From NCBI GenBank assembly GCA_965662725.1, contig CBFIIT010000005.1:5302-69301 (forward strand): 64,000 nucleotides of DNA, written 5' to 3'. Each line of letters starts with the position of its first letter. The first letter of the stretch is position 1. Below the pieces are notes generated by a model that worked only from the letters and a program-made list of their open reading frames with translations, ran no database searches and was not told the origin of the DNA. The stretch comes from UBA8337 sp965662725 (GTDB lineage Bacteria > Pseudomonadota > Alphaproteobacteria > RS24). Shown here in pieces: positions 45,727 to 54,170 of the stretch. Made by a program: the position numbers and the translations under genes.

Positions 45727-48700
45727 ATGCCGCGCTTTCCGATTATTTCGTCAATTTTCCTTTTGATATCGGCCCTTTCGGCAGCCGTGATTGTGCCCAA
45801 TACAGTTCCGCACCTAATGCCGCGACAGGCTGATATTGAGGCTGAATTATCGAGCCGCCTTTTCGCCGATATCACGATTGGAGGCAATACGCGTCTGCGT
45901 TTTGCACCGCGTCCGCAATTGATTATCGAGAATGTGCAAATTGTGCAGCTACGGCCCGATGACAACATGCTGGCCATGCAAGTGCCGCAGATGATTGTAA
46001 ATTTGTCGGTTTTGGAATTGCTGCAGCAGAAGACCATTCCCACTGCCGTTACGCTTATTGGGGCTGATGTGAATGTGAAACTGGCCGGCAATCCTGCCGC
46101 TTTTTTGGCCGGTCTGCGCGCGCGTGCGCGGTTGATGACGGATTTTTTGGATAGCCGCTTTCGGGTCAGCGGCCTTAACAGTTTGCGTCCGGAAACTGCG
46201 ACGACGATTGATGATTTGTCGCTTCGTGTTGAACAGGGTTTGGCGGGCGGCCCGTTGCAATTAAAAGCGCGCAAGCGGATGGATGACGGGCGCTATGCAA
46301 CCGCCTCGCTATTACTCCGAAATAGTGCGCGGCAAATTAAATTGGCTCTCGCATTGGCCATGGGTCGCGATGAGCAGTTCCAATTTGATGGTTTCATTTC
46401 ACCGCGCAATGGTGACTGGCAATTGGATGGAGAGATTGAACTGTCTTCGGCCACATTACTGGCCGATAATTTTGAACAAGGCATGCCGGTTTCAGTATCG
46501 AATGAGGCGCGCAATGTGCGTTTGGCCGGATTGGTGCGTGGCAATAAATTCGGCATTCTCGCCGAGACCGTGGAAGTTGAATTGTTGAACACACAATTCC
46601 GCTCGCGGCTAATGTTGGATTGGCCGCAAAATGGCGAGGCAAAACCGGTCTTATCGGGGCGACTTTCTACCGGCGCCGTGAACCTTGATGCGCTGTCCCC
46701 GGCGGCAATGCAGCCGGAGGACACTGAATTAATTTCGGCGGCGGCGAGCAACACACTTTCCAATCTATGGCAAAGTTTTGCACCACCATTGGATGTTGAT
46801 TTACGCATCGAGGCGACTCGTTTCGAACTGGGCGGTGAGAGCGGCAGTAATTTGGCACTGGCCTTTGATTGGCGCGATAAAATTGTCGGCATTGAAAGGC
46901 TGAACCTCAATCTGCCTTTCAGTTCAACGCTTCTTTTGAGCGGTGAATTGGATTTGACCAACTCCCAAATCGGTTTTGCCGGAAACTTTTCTGCCCGCTC
47001 ATCTGATGCGATTGCCGCTGCATTATGGGCCGGCGGCAGTTTCGGGTTGGATTTTTCTACTGCCGCTGAGCGGATTGACGAAAACAAATTACAACGCGCC
47101 TCATTGGTCGGCGATGTCTTATTGAACGAATCCGGACTGTCGATAAACGGCCTGTCCGCGAGGGTTGGAGATGACACAATGACTGCGGATATGCGCATTG
47201 CCGATATGCAAGGCCCGCAATTTGACACGACGCTTCGGATTGACCGGCTGGACCTTGTTGATTGGGGGATTGCTGAAGACAGCGCGCCGTCACGCGATGG
47301 CAGTGCCGCTGCTGTCTGGTCGCAAATCACCCGCTTATTGGCCGATAATTTGGCCGATGATGATGGGCAAAGAGTGATTGCTCTGGATGTGGAGATTGCC
47401 GAAACCTTTGCCGGCGCACAGCCGCTTGGCCCGGTCGCCCTGCAGGCTCGGGTCAATAATCAGCGATTGGAATTGGACGCTTTGCGGTTGGACAATATGG
47501 GTGGCGCATCGGTGCAGGCATCGGGGCAATTAATGTTTGATGCGACGCCTTATTACGGGGCTGTTCAGATTGATATGGCCGAGCAGCAAGCCGGTTGGAT
47601 CAAAGATTGGATGTTGAGCGGCTTTGGTCCATTCGGCTTGGCCGATGATATGCCGTTATCACTGCAAACCGAGATAAACCTCAGTGCGCCTGACGCGGCG
47701 GATTGGCCGATTGTCAATTTATCGGGGCAAGGCCGTTTGGGCGATATGAGTTTGGTGTTTCGGGCTGATACGCCGTCCCGCACACTCAATCTTGAGCTGG
47801 CCGGAAGCGATGTTTCTCTCAATCTTGGCGGCACTGCCAATGCATTGGCAGCTTCATTTGCCTTACCGCCGATTTATCGCAATGCCGAAATTGGCAGATT
47901 GCGCTTAGGGGTGGAAGCGCAAACCAATGAGTTATCGGCATTGGATGGCGAGTTGCGTATGGCTGATGACAGTGTTTCCGTATCGGGTACTTTGCGACCA
48001 ACTGCTTCCGGCGCGCGCATGGAAGGTGGTGTAGATTTCAGCTTTGCTCATGCTTTGCCCCTTATGGGGGTAACAGACAGGGCAGAACAGATTGCACTTA
48101 TCGGCAAGACGCAAGTCACCGCGACGCATAAAAGCGTCGGTTTCTCAGCCCTCGATATAAGTTTGGGTGAGGGGCGTCTTTCAGGCGAAGGGGTTTTGGC
48201 TCTGGATGAGCGATTGCCGCGCCTCAATATGAAGTTGGAGGCGTCTGATATGGATCTGGCTTGGTTATTGCCGACGCATAAAGGCGGCTGGAATGACGGG
48301 CCAATGGAATGGTCACTCATGGGGCTCGGTAATGCCGATATCGGTTTTCAGATCGATCGGCTGTCGCTTGGTGAGATGCGGCTGGAGCAGCTGGTCGGTC
48401 GGGCAAAATTAACCGATGGGGTGTTGGAAGCACCATCGCTTAGTCTGTCGCTTATGCAAGGCACGGGACAGTTCAACTTGCAGGCCGAAGGGGGCACATT
48501 GCCGCCGCGTTTTAATCTGGATGGTGAGTTTACCGGCCTCAATCCAAGCGCGTTTTTCCTGCGCGTTTACGGCAATCGACTGGTCGATGCGCCGTTTGAC
48601 GGGGCGTTGCGTTTGAGCGGTCGCGGCACATCTGCCGAAAATATGATGCAATCTTTAAACGGCGAGTGGCGTTATGACATTAATGCCGGTTCGTTGTCGG

Positions 48701-49089
48701 TTTTTGATGCAATCGGCTTTGGTGATGAAGTGATGAGCGCGGCTTTTAGTGGCTCGGCCAGCGCGCTTGCTGAGAAATATCAAGGTAAAGACGAATTGTC
48801 ATTCGCCCGCGGTGTCGGCTTGGCGACTTTGCGCGATGGATTGCTCGACGTGCCGCGAATGGATTTTGTTTTCGCCGATGGCTTGAATGAGGCGCGCCTG
48901 CAAAGCATAGTTGATTTGCTGAGCCTCAATTTGCAAGGCAGTTTCGCGCTATATCCGGTCGATCGGCAGCGGCCGGTAACATGGCAATTAAGCGGACCGC
49001 TTGCGAAGCCGAATTATCGGGTTGATGCGTCGGCTTTTGATGTCAGTGTCGAGACAGCGCCCAGCGCAGAACAGCAACCCGCAAGGTAG
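45727..49089 (+). CDS. AsmA/TamB-like envelope protein
   Basis: The 1120-residue protein has one N-terminal membrane anchor (about residues 5-24, ISSIFLLISALSAAVIVPNT) and an otherwise periplasmic body. The AsmA-like N-terminal region (LSSRLFADITIGGNTRLRFA, about 41-60) and repeated amphipathic beta segments through to an AsmA_2-type C-terminal region (FNLDGEFTGLNPSAFFLRVY, GLLDVPRMDFVFADG, SFALYPVDRQRPVTWQLSGPL) match proteins that bridge the periplasm for lipid transport. Which lipid is moved is not known. It is divergent from uvrD with a 117-bp gap, and its last 47 nt overlap the converging ribbon-helix-helix gene. Confidence 0.82.
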   Translation: MPRFPIISSIFLLISALSAAVIVPNTVPHLMPRQADIEAELSSRLFADITIGGNTRLRFAPRPQLIIENVQIVQLRPDDNMLAMQVPQMIVNLSVLELLQQKTIPTAVTLIGADVNVKLAGNPAAFLAGLRARARLMTDFLDSRFRVSGLNSLRPETATTIDDLSLRVEQGLAGGPLQLKARKRMDDGRYATASLLLRNSARQIKLALALAMGRDEQFQFDGFISPRNGDWQLDGEIELSSATLLADNFEQGMPVSVSNEARNVRLAGLVRGNKFGILAETVEVELLNTQFRSRLMLDWPQNGEAKPVLSGRLSTGAVNLDALSPAAMQPEDTELISAAASNTLSNLWQSFAPPLDVDLRIEATRFELGGESGSNLALAFDWRDKIVGIERLNLNLPFSSTLLLSGELDLTNSQIGFAGNFSARSSDAIAAALWAGGSFGLDFSTAAERIDENKLQRASLVGDVLLNESGLSINGLSARVGDDTMTADMRIADMQGPQFDTTLRIDRLDLVDWGIAEDSAPSRDGSAAAVWSQITRLLADNLADDDGQRVIALDVEIAETFAGAQPLGPVALQARVNNQRLELDALRLDNMGGASVQASGQLMFDATPYYGAVQIDMAEQQAGWIKDWMLSGFGPFGLADDMPLSLQTEINLSAPDAADWPIVNLSGQGRLGDMSLVFRADTPSRTLNLELAGSDVSLNLGGTANALAASFALPPIYRNAEIGRLRLGVEAQTNELSALDGELRMADDSVSVSGTLRPTASGARMEGGVDFSFAHALPLMGVTDRAEQIALIGKTQVTATHKSVGFSALDISLGEGRLSGEGVLALDERLPRLNMKLEASDMDLAWLLPTHKGGWNDGPMEWSLMGLGNADIGFQIDRLSLGEMRLEQLVGRAKLTDGVLEAPSLSLSLMQGTGQFNLQAEGGTLPPRFNLDGEFTGLNPSAFFLRVYGNRLVDAPFDGALRLSGRGTSAENMMQSLNGEWRYDINAGSLSVFDAIGFGDEVMSAAFSGSASALAEKYQGKDELSFARGVGLATLRDGLLDVPRMDFVFADGLNEARLQSIVDLLSLNLQGSFALYPVDRQRPVTWQLSGPLAKPNYRVDASAFDVSVETAPSAEQQPAR

Positions 49090-49255
49090 ATGACAGGCTG
49101 GCTTGCCGCGCTTCAGCATCCAGCGTGCGAATAAGGTCAGGCACGCTTTGCCCGTTCTCAGCCGCCATATCCTTCAAAGCATCCCAAAATAGTGGTTCCA
49201 GTGACACGCTGGTCGCGTGTCCGGCAATGGTGATGGAGCGTTTTTCCGGTTTCAC
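49043..49255 (-). CDS. Ribbon-helix-helix domain protein
   Basis: The 70-residue protein matches the RHH_4 type common next to fumC in alphaproteobacteria. A beta strand (RSITIAGHATSVSL, about 6-19) pairs in a dimer to contact DNA, and two helices follow (EPLFWDALKDMAAENGQS and VPDLIRTLDAEARQ). These proteins are thought to be DNA-binding but targets are unknown. It starts 7 nt after fumC on the same strand, and its last 47 nt overlap the 3' end of the AsmA-like gene on the other strand. Confidence 0.8.
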   Translation of the reverse strand: MKPEKRSITIAGHATSVSLEPLFWDALKDMAAENGQSVPDLIRTLDAEARQASLSSTLRVAVLRWALSRH

Positions 49256-49262
49256 GAATTGC

Positions 49263-50654
49263 CTATTTTGGCGAAATCATATCTTCGGGACGGACAATTG
49301 CGTCAAATTCTTCTTCCGTCACATAACCGCCTTTAACCGCTTCTTCGCGCAAAGTCGTGCCGTTTTTATGCGCCGTTTTGGCGACGCTTGTAGCATTGTC
49401 ATAGCCGATTTTCGGGGCCAATGCGGTAACCAACATCAAAGAGCGTTCCATCAGCGCGGCGATATTGTCTTCATTGGCCTTAATGCCGACAACGCAATTA
49501 TCGGTGAAGCTGACGGCGGCATCGCCAAGCAATCGAATGGACTGCAACACATTGGCGGCAATTACCGGCTTATAAACATTCAACTCGAAATGGCCTTGCG
49601 AACCGGCGAAAGAGACGGCGGTGTTATTGCCCATCACTTGCGCGCATACCATGGTCAGCGCCTCGCATTGAGTCGGGTTAACCTTACCCGGCATGATTGA
49701 AGAGCCGGGCTCGTTTTCCGGCAGGCTCAATTCACCGAGACCGGAGCGCGGGCCGGAGCCGAGCAAGCGAATATCATTGGCTATTTTAAACAGTGACACA
49801 GCCACTTCATTTAATGCGCCATGCGCTTCCACCATTGCATCATGCGTGGCCAGTGCCTCAAATTTATTCGGCGCTGTCACGAAAGGCAGTTTGGTATAGG
49901 CGGCAACTTCATCGGCGAAACTTTCAGCAAAGCCGACTTTCGCATTAATGCCGGTACCGACAGCCGTGCCGCCTTGCGCCAATTCATAGAGTTTCGGCAA
50001 CACCGCCTCAACGCGGCCAATGCCGTTTTCAACCATTGCGACATAGCCGGAGAACTCTTGCCCCAAAGTCAGGGGGGTCGCGTCTTGCGTATGCGTGCGG
50101 CCGATTTTGATAATGTCTTTGAATTGATGTTTCTTATCATTCAGCGCATTGTGCAATTGCTGCAAAGACGGCACCAGCATGTGGACGATTTCTTCTGCCG
50201 CGGCAATATGCATGGCAGTCGGAAACGTGTCATTTGACGATTGGCTGCGATTGCAATGGTCGTTCGGATGCACCGGTTCTTTTGACCCCATCTCGCCGCC
50301 CAGAATTTCAATCGCGCGGTTGGAAATCACTTCATTGGAGTTCATATTTGATTGCGTGCCGGAGCCGGTTTGCCAAACAACCAGCGGAAAATGGTCATTC
50401 AGCTTGCCTTCAGCCACTTCACCGGCTGCTTGCACAATCGCATCGCCAACATTTTTTTCGAGATTATCAAGTGCCATATTGGCTTTTGCGGCAGACATTT
50501 TGACAATGCCGAGAGCGCGAACCAATGGCAGTGGCATGGTTTCCGTGCCGATTTTAAAATTGCCGAGTGAGCGCTGCGTTTGTGCCCCCCAATATTTATC
50601 AGCGGCGACTTCCAGCGGGCCGAAGCTATCGGTTTCGGTGCGGGTATTGCTCAT
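49263..50654 (-). CDS. fumC: Fumarate hydratase class II
   Basis: Tetrameric iron-independent fumarase of 463 residues in the TCA cycle, interconverting fumarate and malate. Signature segments are GSGTQSNMNSNEVISNRA (about 97-114), HPNDHCNRSQSSNDTFPTAM (about 129-148) and the fumarate lyase loop PGSSIMPGKVNPTQCEA (about 316-332). I use the ATG at 50654 (MSNTRTETDS) with GGGAGA about 8 nt upstream; a farther ATG 18 nt upstream is less likely. It is 90 nt downstream of sspB and 7 nt upstream of the RHH gene. Confidence 0.95.
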   Translation of the reverse strand: MSNTRTETDSFGPLEVAADKYWGAQTQRSLGNFKIGTETMPLPLVRALGIVKMSAAKANMALDNLEKNVGDAIVQAAGEVAEGKLNDHFPLVVWQTGSGTQSNMNSNEVISNRAIEILGGEMGSKEPVHPNDHCNRSQSSNDTFPTAMHIAAAEEIVHMLVPSLQQLHNALNDKKHQFKDIIKIGRTHTQDATPLTLGQEFSGYVAMVENGIGRVEAVLPKLYELAQGGTAVGTGINAKVGFAESFADEVAAYTKLPFVTAPNKFEALATHDAMVEAHGALNEVAVSLFKIANDIRLLGSGPRSGLGELSLPENEPGSSIMPGKVNPTQCEALTMVCAQVMGNNTAVSFAGSQGHFELNVYKPVIAANVLQSIRLLGDAAVSFTDNCVVGIKANEDNIAALMERSLMLVTALAPKIGYDNATSVAKTAHKNGTTLREEAVKGGYVTEEEFDAIVRPEDMISPK

Positions 50655-50744
50655 GCCAAATCTCCCAAACAAGAATTCATTGGCAGGGGTCTAGCACGGC
50701 ATGGCAGTGCCGCCAAGCGCGCGGCAAGCGCAAGGCGTTGAAAA

Positions 50745-51305
50745 CTATTTATCGCGAAAGCTGTCGAGACTGACCACTTCGCCTTTTTGTCCACTATCAG
50801 ACGATGTGTCAGCCGATTTGTCAGCCATTGCGTCGGCTTTGGCATCCATTTCTTTTTGGTCTTCATCAGCCGATAAAATCGCATCGTAAATCGCGTCTTG
50901 CTGCTCAATCGCGGCGGCCAAACCGTCCGGTTCTTCGACATCAAACATCAGGCCAAAGGCGACGGAAGGGTCATAAAATTTGGTAATCGCCTCAAACGGC
51001 ACGGTCAGGCGTTCAGGATGCTGGTTAAAGCTCAGCGTCACGTGAAACTCATTTTCATTGACTTCCAAATCTTCAAATTGGTTTTGCAGAACAATGGTGA
51101 TTTCTTCGGGATGCTGCGCCCGCAAGCGGTCGGACATTATCACCCCATCAGCATGGGTATAATAAGTGACATAAAAATGATGCGCCCCGCTCAGCCCTTT
51201 TTCAGCCGCCTCCAACATGACGCCGCGCACCATATTTAACAGTGCGGCCTGCGCGCGGTCAGCATATTGATAATGGTCGATATTATCTTGCGTGTCGTCT
51301 GCCAT
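50745..51305 (-). CDS. sspB: ClpXP adaptor SspB, alphaproteobacterial type
   Basis: The 186-residue protein delivers ssrA-tagged polypeptides to ClpXP. The substrate-binding domain (about 8-140) includes HFYVTYYTHADGVIMSDRLR (about 42-61) and LSFNQHPERLTVPFEAITKF (about 92-111), characteristic of the family. A flexible acidic linker (about 145-175, rich in Asp, Ala and Ser) leads to a conserved C-terminal EVVSLDSFRDK, which is likely the ClpX-binding peptide. The ATG at 51305 fits family length; a longer frame would run into ssrA. It is the gene directly downstream of ssrA on the same strand. Confidence 0.9.
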   Translation of the reverse strand: MADDTQDNIDHYQYADRAQAALLNMVRGVMLEAAEKGLSGAHHFYVTYYTHADGVIMSDRLRAQHPEEITIVLQNQFEDLEVNENEFHVTLSFNQHPERLTVPFEAITKFYDPSVAFGLMFDVEEPDGLAAAIEQQDAIYDAILSADEDQKEMDAKADAMADKSADTSSDSGQKGEVVSLDSFRDK

Positions 51306-51349
51306 ATTTGTCTTTATACCGTCCGTCTGTGACTTCAAAAAAGCGGCTG

Positions 51350-51660
51350 AAACCGGCCCAAAAAAGTGGAAGGCTTCTGTTGCCAGGTGCCTTCCGAACC
51401 CCGCCAACACCTGCGACGGCATTGGGCTTGAATGAAGTTGTGTGACTGCTTACGCAGCGACAGCTACTTCCGCATAGTTGTCATTTGCAACTATAGAAAT
51501 GGCCCGATAACGATGGTGCCATGCCGAGCGACGGAAACATCCTTTACACCCTCGTCGATCCTGGTTCGCCCCCAAAAACGAAAAGAGATTTGGTGGAGGC
51601 GCCGGGTACTGCCCCCGGGTCCGATGGGTTTATTGCGAAGCCCGTTTATCGCTATAGTCG
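51350..51660 (-). ncRNA. ssrA: tmRNA, circularly permuted two-piece form
   Basis: On the minus strand the acceptor piece comes first: a T-arm stem CCGGG/CCCGG and then GCGCCTCCACCA, whose encoded CCA ends at 51591. A 17-nt intervening segment (51574-51590) follows, then the coding piece begins GGGGGCGAACCAGGATCGAC at 51573. GGGGGCG pairs with CGCCTCC to close the acceptor stem. The tag frame (51488-51450) reads ANDNYAEVAVAA and TAA, so with the tRNA-borne alanine the tag is A-ANDNYAEVAVAA. This order is that of alphaproteobacterial split tmRNA, which rescues stalled ribosomes. Outer ends are approximate. It accounts for most of the 454 bases without a protein gene between 51306 and 51759. Confidence 0.93.
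51360..51396 (-). terminator. Hairpin and U-run at the 3' end of ssrA
   Basis: Read on the minus strand, GGAAGGC (51396-51390) pairs with GCCTTCC (51375-51369) across a 14-nt loop. After AC comes a run of seven T (51366-51360). This is a good Rho-independent terminator between ssrA and sspB, though part of the hairpin may belong to the mature coding piece. Confidence 0.65.
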
Positions 51661-51759
51661 GCAAGCCGACGCTGTATATATAACAGTTTGCACAGTAAAA
51701 TAACAGTGCGGCGGGAAAGCACGTTGCGAATCTTTGTGAGGACGGTGCAAATTAAGGGC
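51661..51759. promoter_or_regulatory. Divergent ssrA/thyA promoter region
   Basis: The 99-bp gap between the tmRNA gene and thyA contains the A/T-rich TATATATA at 51675-51682 inside an imperfect inverted repeat CTGT...ACAG (51672-51686). It is well placed as a -10 region for ssrA on the minus strand. No convincing -35 partner is visible and no thyA promoter can be singled out. Confidence 0.35.
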
Positions 51760-52554
51760 ATGAAGCAGTATCTTGACCTTCTTGACCTTGTTCTCCACCA
51801 CGGTGTGCAGCGTGATGACCGCACCGGAACCGGCACTTTGTCAGTGTTCGGCCATCAAATGCGGTTTAATCTGGCGCAGGGCTTTCCGGTTCTGACGACC
51901 AAAAAGCTGCATTTGAAATCCATTATTCATGAGCTGTTATGGTTTCTCTCCGGCGATACCAATATCGCTTATTTAAAAGAAAACGGTGTTTCCATTTGGG
52001 ATGAATGGGCTGATGATGAGGGCGATTTGGGGCCTGTTTATGGCAAGCAATGGCGAAGCTGGCAGACGCCGGGTGGCGCGCATATTGACCAAATAACCGC
52101 GCTGGTCGAACAATTGAAAAACAATCCTGACTCGCGCCGCCATATCGTCACGGCATGGAATCCGGCAGATGTCGATAATATGGCATTGCCGCCATGCCAT
52201 TGTCTTTTTCAATTCTATGTCGCCAAAGGCAAATTATCCTGCCAGCTTTATCAACGCTCGGCCGATATTTTCCTCGGCGTGCCGTTTAATATCGCCTCTT
52301 ATGCACTGCTCACCCAAATGCTGGCGCAAGTATGCGATTTGGAGCCGGGCGATTTTGTTCATACGCTGGGCGATGCGCATCTTTATCTCAATCATGTTGA
52401 GCAGGCGCGCACCCAATTGCAACGCCGTCCGGGCAGTTTGCCGGGGCTTAAAATCAATCCCGATAAGAAAGATATTTTCGGTTTTGTTTTTGATGATTTC
52501 GAACTGGTCGATTATGTCGCGCAACCGCATATTGCCGCGCCGGTCGCCGTCTAG
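51760..52554 (+). CDS. thyA: Thymidylate synthase ThyA
   Basis: Enzyme of 264 residues, the same length as E. coli ThyA, that methylates dUMP using methylenetetrahydrofolate. RDDRTGTGTLSVFGHQMRF (about 18-36) is the phosphate-binding start, the catalytic cysteine is in ALPPCHCLFQFYV (about 142-154), and QRSADIFLGVPFNIASYALL (about 165-184) is the dUMP site. The ATG at 51760 is chosen by family length; in-frame codons farther upstream lie in the promoter region. It is followed at 2 nt by folA, which regenerates the folate it oxidises. Confidence 0.96.
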   Translation: MKQYLDLLDLVLHHGVQRDDRTGTGTLSVFGHQMRFNLAQGFPVLTTKKLHLKSIIHELLWFLSGDTNIAYLKENGVSIWDEWADDEGDLGPVYGKQWRSWQTPGGAHIDQITALVEQLKNNPDSRRHIVTAWNPADVDNMALPPCHCLFQFYVAKGKLSCQLYQRSADIFLGVPFNIASYALLTQMLAQVCDLEPGDFVHTLGDAHLYLNHVEQARTQLQRRPGSLPGLKINPDKKDIFGFVFDDFELVDYVAQPHIAAPVAV

Positions 52555-52556
52555 TC

Positions 52557-53045
52557 ATGCCGAAAATTGAAATGGTCGTCGCCGTGGCCGAAAACGGCAT
52601 TATCGGCCAAGACGGCGATATGCCGTGGCGTCTGCCTTCTGACCTGAAGCATTTCAAACAAGTGACTATGGGGTGCCCGATTATTATGGGGCGGCTGACT
52701 TGGCAATCTATCGGACGCCCTTTGCCCGGCCGCTTGAACATTGTCATCAGCCGCAATGTGTTGGATTTGCCCGACGGGGTGGTGGCCGCGACGACTCCTG
52801 AGGCGGCTTTGCAAGAAGCGGCAAATGCCGACACGATTATGATTATCGGCGGCGGACAGATTTACAAATTATTTGAGCCGCAGGCGCAAACCGTTCATCT
52901 GACACAAGTGCATGCAAGCCCTGAAGGCGATACGCATTTCGCGTTGCAAAATCCGGACGAGTGGCAGGAAATTGATCGGCAGCGATTTTCGGCTGGCGAA
53001 AATGACAGCGCCGATTATAGTTTTATCACGCTTAAACGTCGCTAG
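52557..53045 (+). CDS. folA: Dihydrofolate reductase
   Basis: The 162-residue enzyme reduces dihydrofolate made by ThyA. VVAVAENGIIGQDGDMPWRL (about 7-26) is the substrate loop with the Met20-type region, and SDLKHFKQVT (about 28-37) contains the catalytic aspartate. The NADPH segment reads MGRLTWQSIGRPLPGRLNIV (about 44-63), where the usual Lys or Arg after MGR is Leu. MIIGGGQIYKLF (about 97-108) is the second cofactor motif. It sits 2 nt after thyA and ends 26 nt before the lactonase gene. Confidence 0.94.
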   Translation: MPKIEMVVAVAENGIIGQDGDMPWRLPSDLKHFKQVTMGCPIIMGRLTWQSIGRPLPGRLNIVISRNVLDLPDGVVAATTPEAALQEAANADTIMIIGGGQIYKLFEPQAQTVHLTQVHASPEGDTHFALQNPDEWQEIDRQRFSAGENDSADYSFITLKRR

Positions 53046-53071
53046 CGGCCTCCGCCGCTGAGGAGGGTGAT

Positions 53072-53980
53072 ATGCGCGAAATAACATCAGGTCTGTTGTT
53101 TCCCGAAGGGCCGATTGCCATGGATGATGGCTCGGTGATTTTGGTTGAGATTGCGCGCGGCACATTAAGCCGCGTTACCCCTGACGGAAAAATCGAGGTG
53201 ATTGCCGATACCGGTGGTGGGCCGAACGGTGCTGCCATTGGCCCCGATGGCGCGGTTTATATTTGCAATAATGGCGGCTTTGAATGGCACGATGTGAACG
53301 GTCGGTTATTTGCCGGTGATATTGCAAAAGATTATTCCGGTGGCCGTATTGAGCGTGTTGATCTGCAAACCGGCACGGTGGATGTGCTTTACACGGAAGT
53401 AAACGGCAATCCACTTCGCGGCCCAAATGATATTGTTTTCGATAAGCAGGGCGGCTTTTGGTTCACCGATTTGGGCAAAGGGCATGGCCGCTTGAAAGAC
53501 CGCGGTGCGTTATTTTATGCCAAAGCCGATGGCAGCCATGTCGAAGAAATGGTGTTTCCGGTAGAAACCGCCAATGGCGTCGGCCTCAGCCCTGATGAGG
53601 ATTATGTCTATGTCGCCGAAACGCAAGGGGCGCGGCTTTGGCGCTGGCAATTAGACGGGCCGGGCAAGCTGGCCGATAGCGGCCGCACCGGACAGAAAAA
53701 CTTTGTTGCCTCGCCTGCCGGATTTAGTTTTTTCGATTCCATGGCGGTGGAAGAAGACGGCACGGTATGCGTCGCGACCATTATGAATGGCGGCATTTCT
53801 CGCATTAATCCGGAAACCGGTGATATCCGCCATGTGCCGACAGATGACCCGATGACCACTAATATTTGTTTTGGCGGTAGCGGTTTAAAAACCGCATACA
53901 TAACTGCCTCCGGCACTGGTCGCTTATTGGCGACTGAATGGGATATGGCGGGCTTGCCGCTTAATTTTCTGAATAAGTAG
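53072..53980 (+). CDS. SMP-30/gluconolactonase-family protein
   Basis: The 302-residue six-bladed beta-propeller is probably a cytoplasmic sugar lactonase. The metal-binding residues of the family are visible: Glu in LLFPEGPIAM (about 8-17), Asn in LRGPNDIVFD (about 114-123), Asn in ETANGVGLSPDEDYVYVAET (about 164-183) and Asp in SFFDSMAVEEDG (about 220-231). The substrate is not predictable. GAGGAGG lies just before the ATG. It may be co-transcribed with thyA-folA; the link is not a known pathway. The last 20 nt overlap the converging DUF1737 gene. Confidence 0.85.
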   Translation: MREITSGLLFPEGPIAMDDGSVILVEIARGTLSRVTPDGKIEVIADTGGGPNGAAIGPDGAVYICNNGGFEWHDVNGRLFAGDIAKDYSGGRIERVDLQTGTVDVLYTEVNGNPLRGPNDIVFDKQGGFWFTDLGKGHGRLKDRGALFYAKADGSHVEEMVFPVETANGVGLSPDEDYVYVAETQGARLWRWQLDGPGKLADSGRTGQKNFVASPAGFSFFDSMAVEEDGTVCVATIMNGGISRINPETGDIRHVPTDDPMTTNICFGGSGLKTAYITASGTGRLLATEWDMAGLPLNFLNK

Positions 53981-54170
53981 AGAAAAATTCGGGCAGCACA
54001 ACCGCTTGCCCACAATGGCGATTGCCGTCGGCGTCGACTTGCATGAGGGGCGGGCCGTATAAAACCCACCCTTCGCGCAACGCATCTGACACGCGCTGGC
54101 AAAAAACCGCATCATCGGCCCCGGTTAAAAACCGATAGGCTTTTTTGTCTTGGGTCATATCTTCGCTCAC
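53961..54170 (-). CDS. DUF1737 small protein
   Basis: The 69-residue protein matches the DUF1737 family: KAYRFLTGADDAVFCQRVSD (about 10-29), ALREGWVLYGPPLM and GQAVVLPEF. Its function is unknown. It overlaps the apbC stop as ATGA, so its translation is coupled to that gene. Its 3' end overlaps the lactonase gene on the other strand by 20 nt. An ATG at 54158 (MTQDKKAYRF) is an alternative start. Confidence 0.8.
   Translation of the reverse strand: MSEDMTQDKKAYRFLTGADDAVFCQRVSDALREGWVLYGPPLMQVDADGNRHCGQAVVLPEFFSTYSEN

Noticed and set aside
46293..47456. 387-codon open frame antisense to the AsmA-like gene
   Set aside because: The real gene on the plus strand has a membrane anchor and family features. 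The antisense product is low-complexity Ser/Arg-rich and typical of frame shadows in GC-rich codon usage.
51521..51703. Plus-strand frame of 60 codons with KTKRDLVEAPGTAPGSDG
   Set aside because: It is antisense to the tmRNA gene. Such frames recur in databases as spurious proteins because the RNA sequence is conserved.
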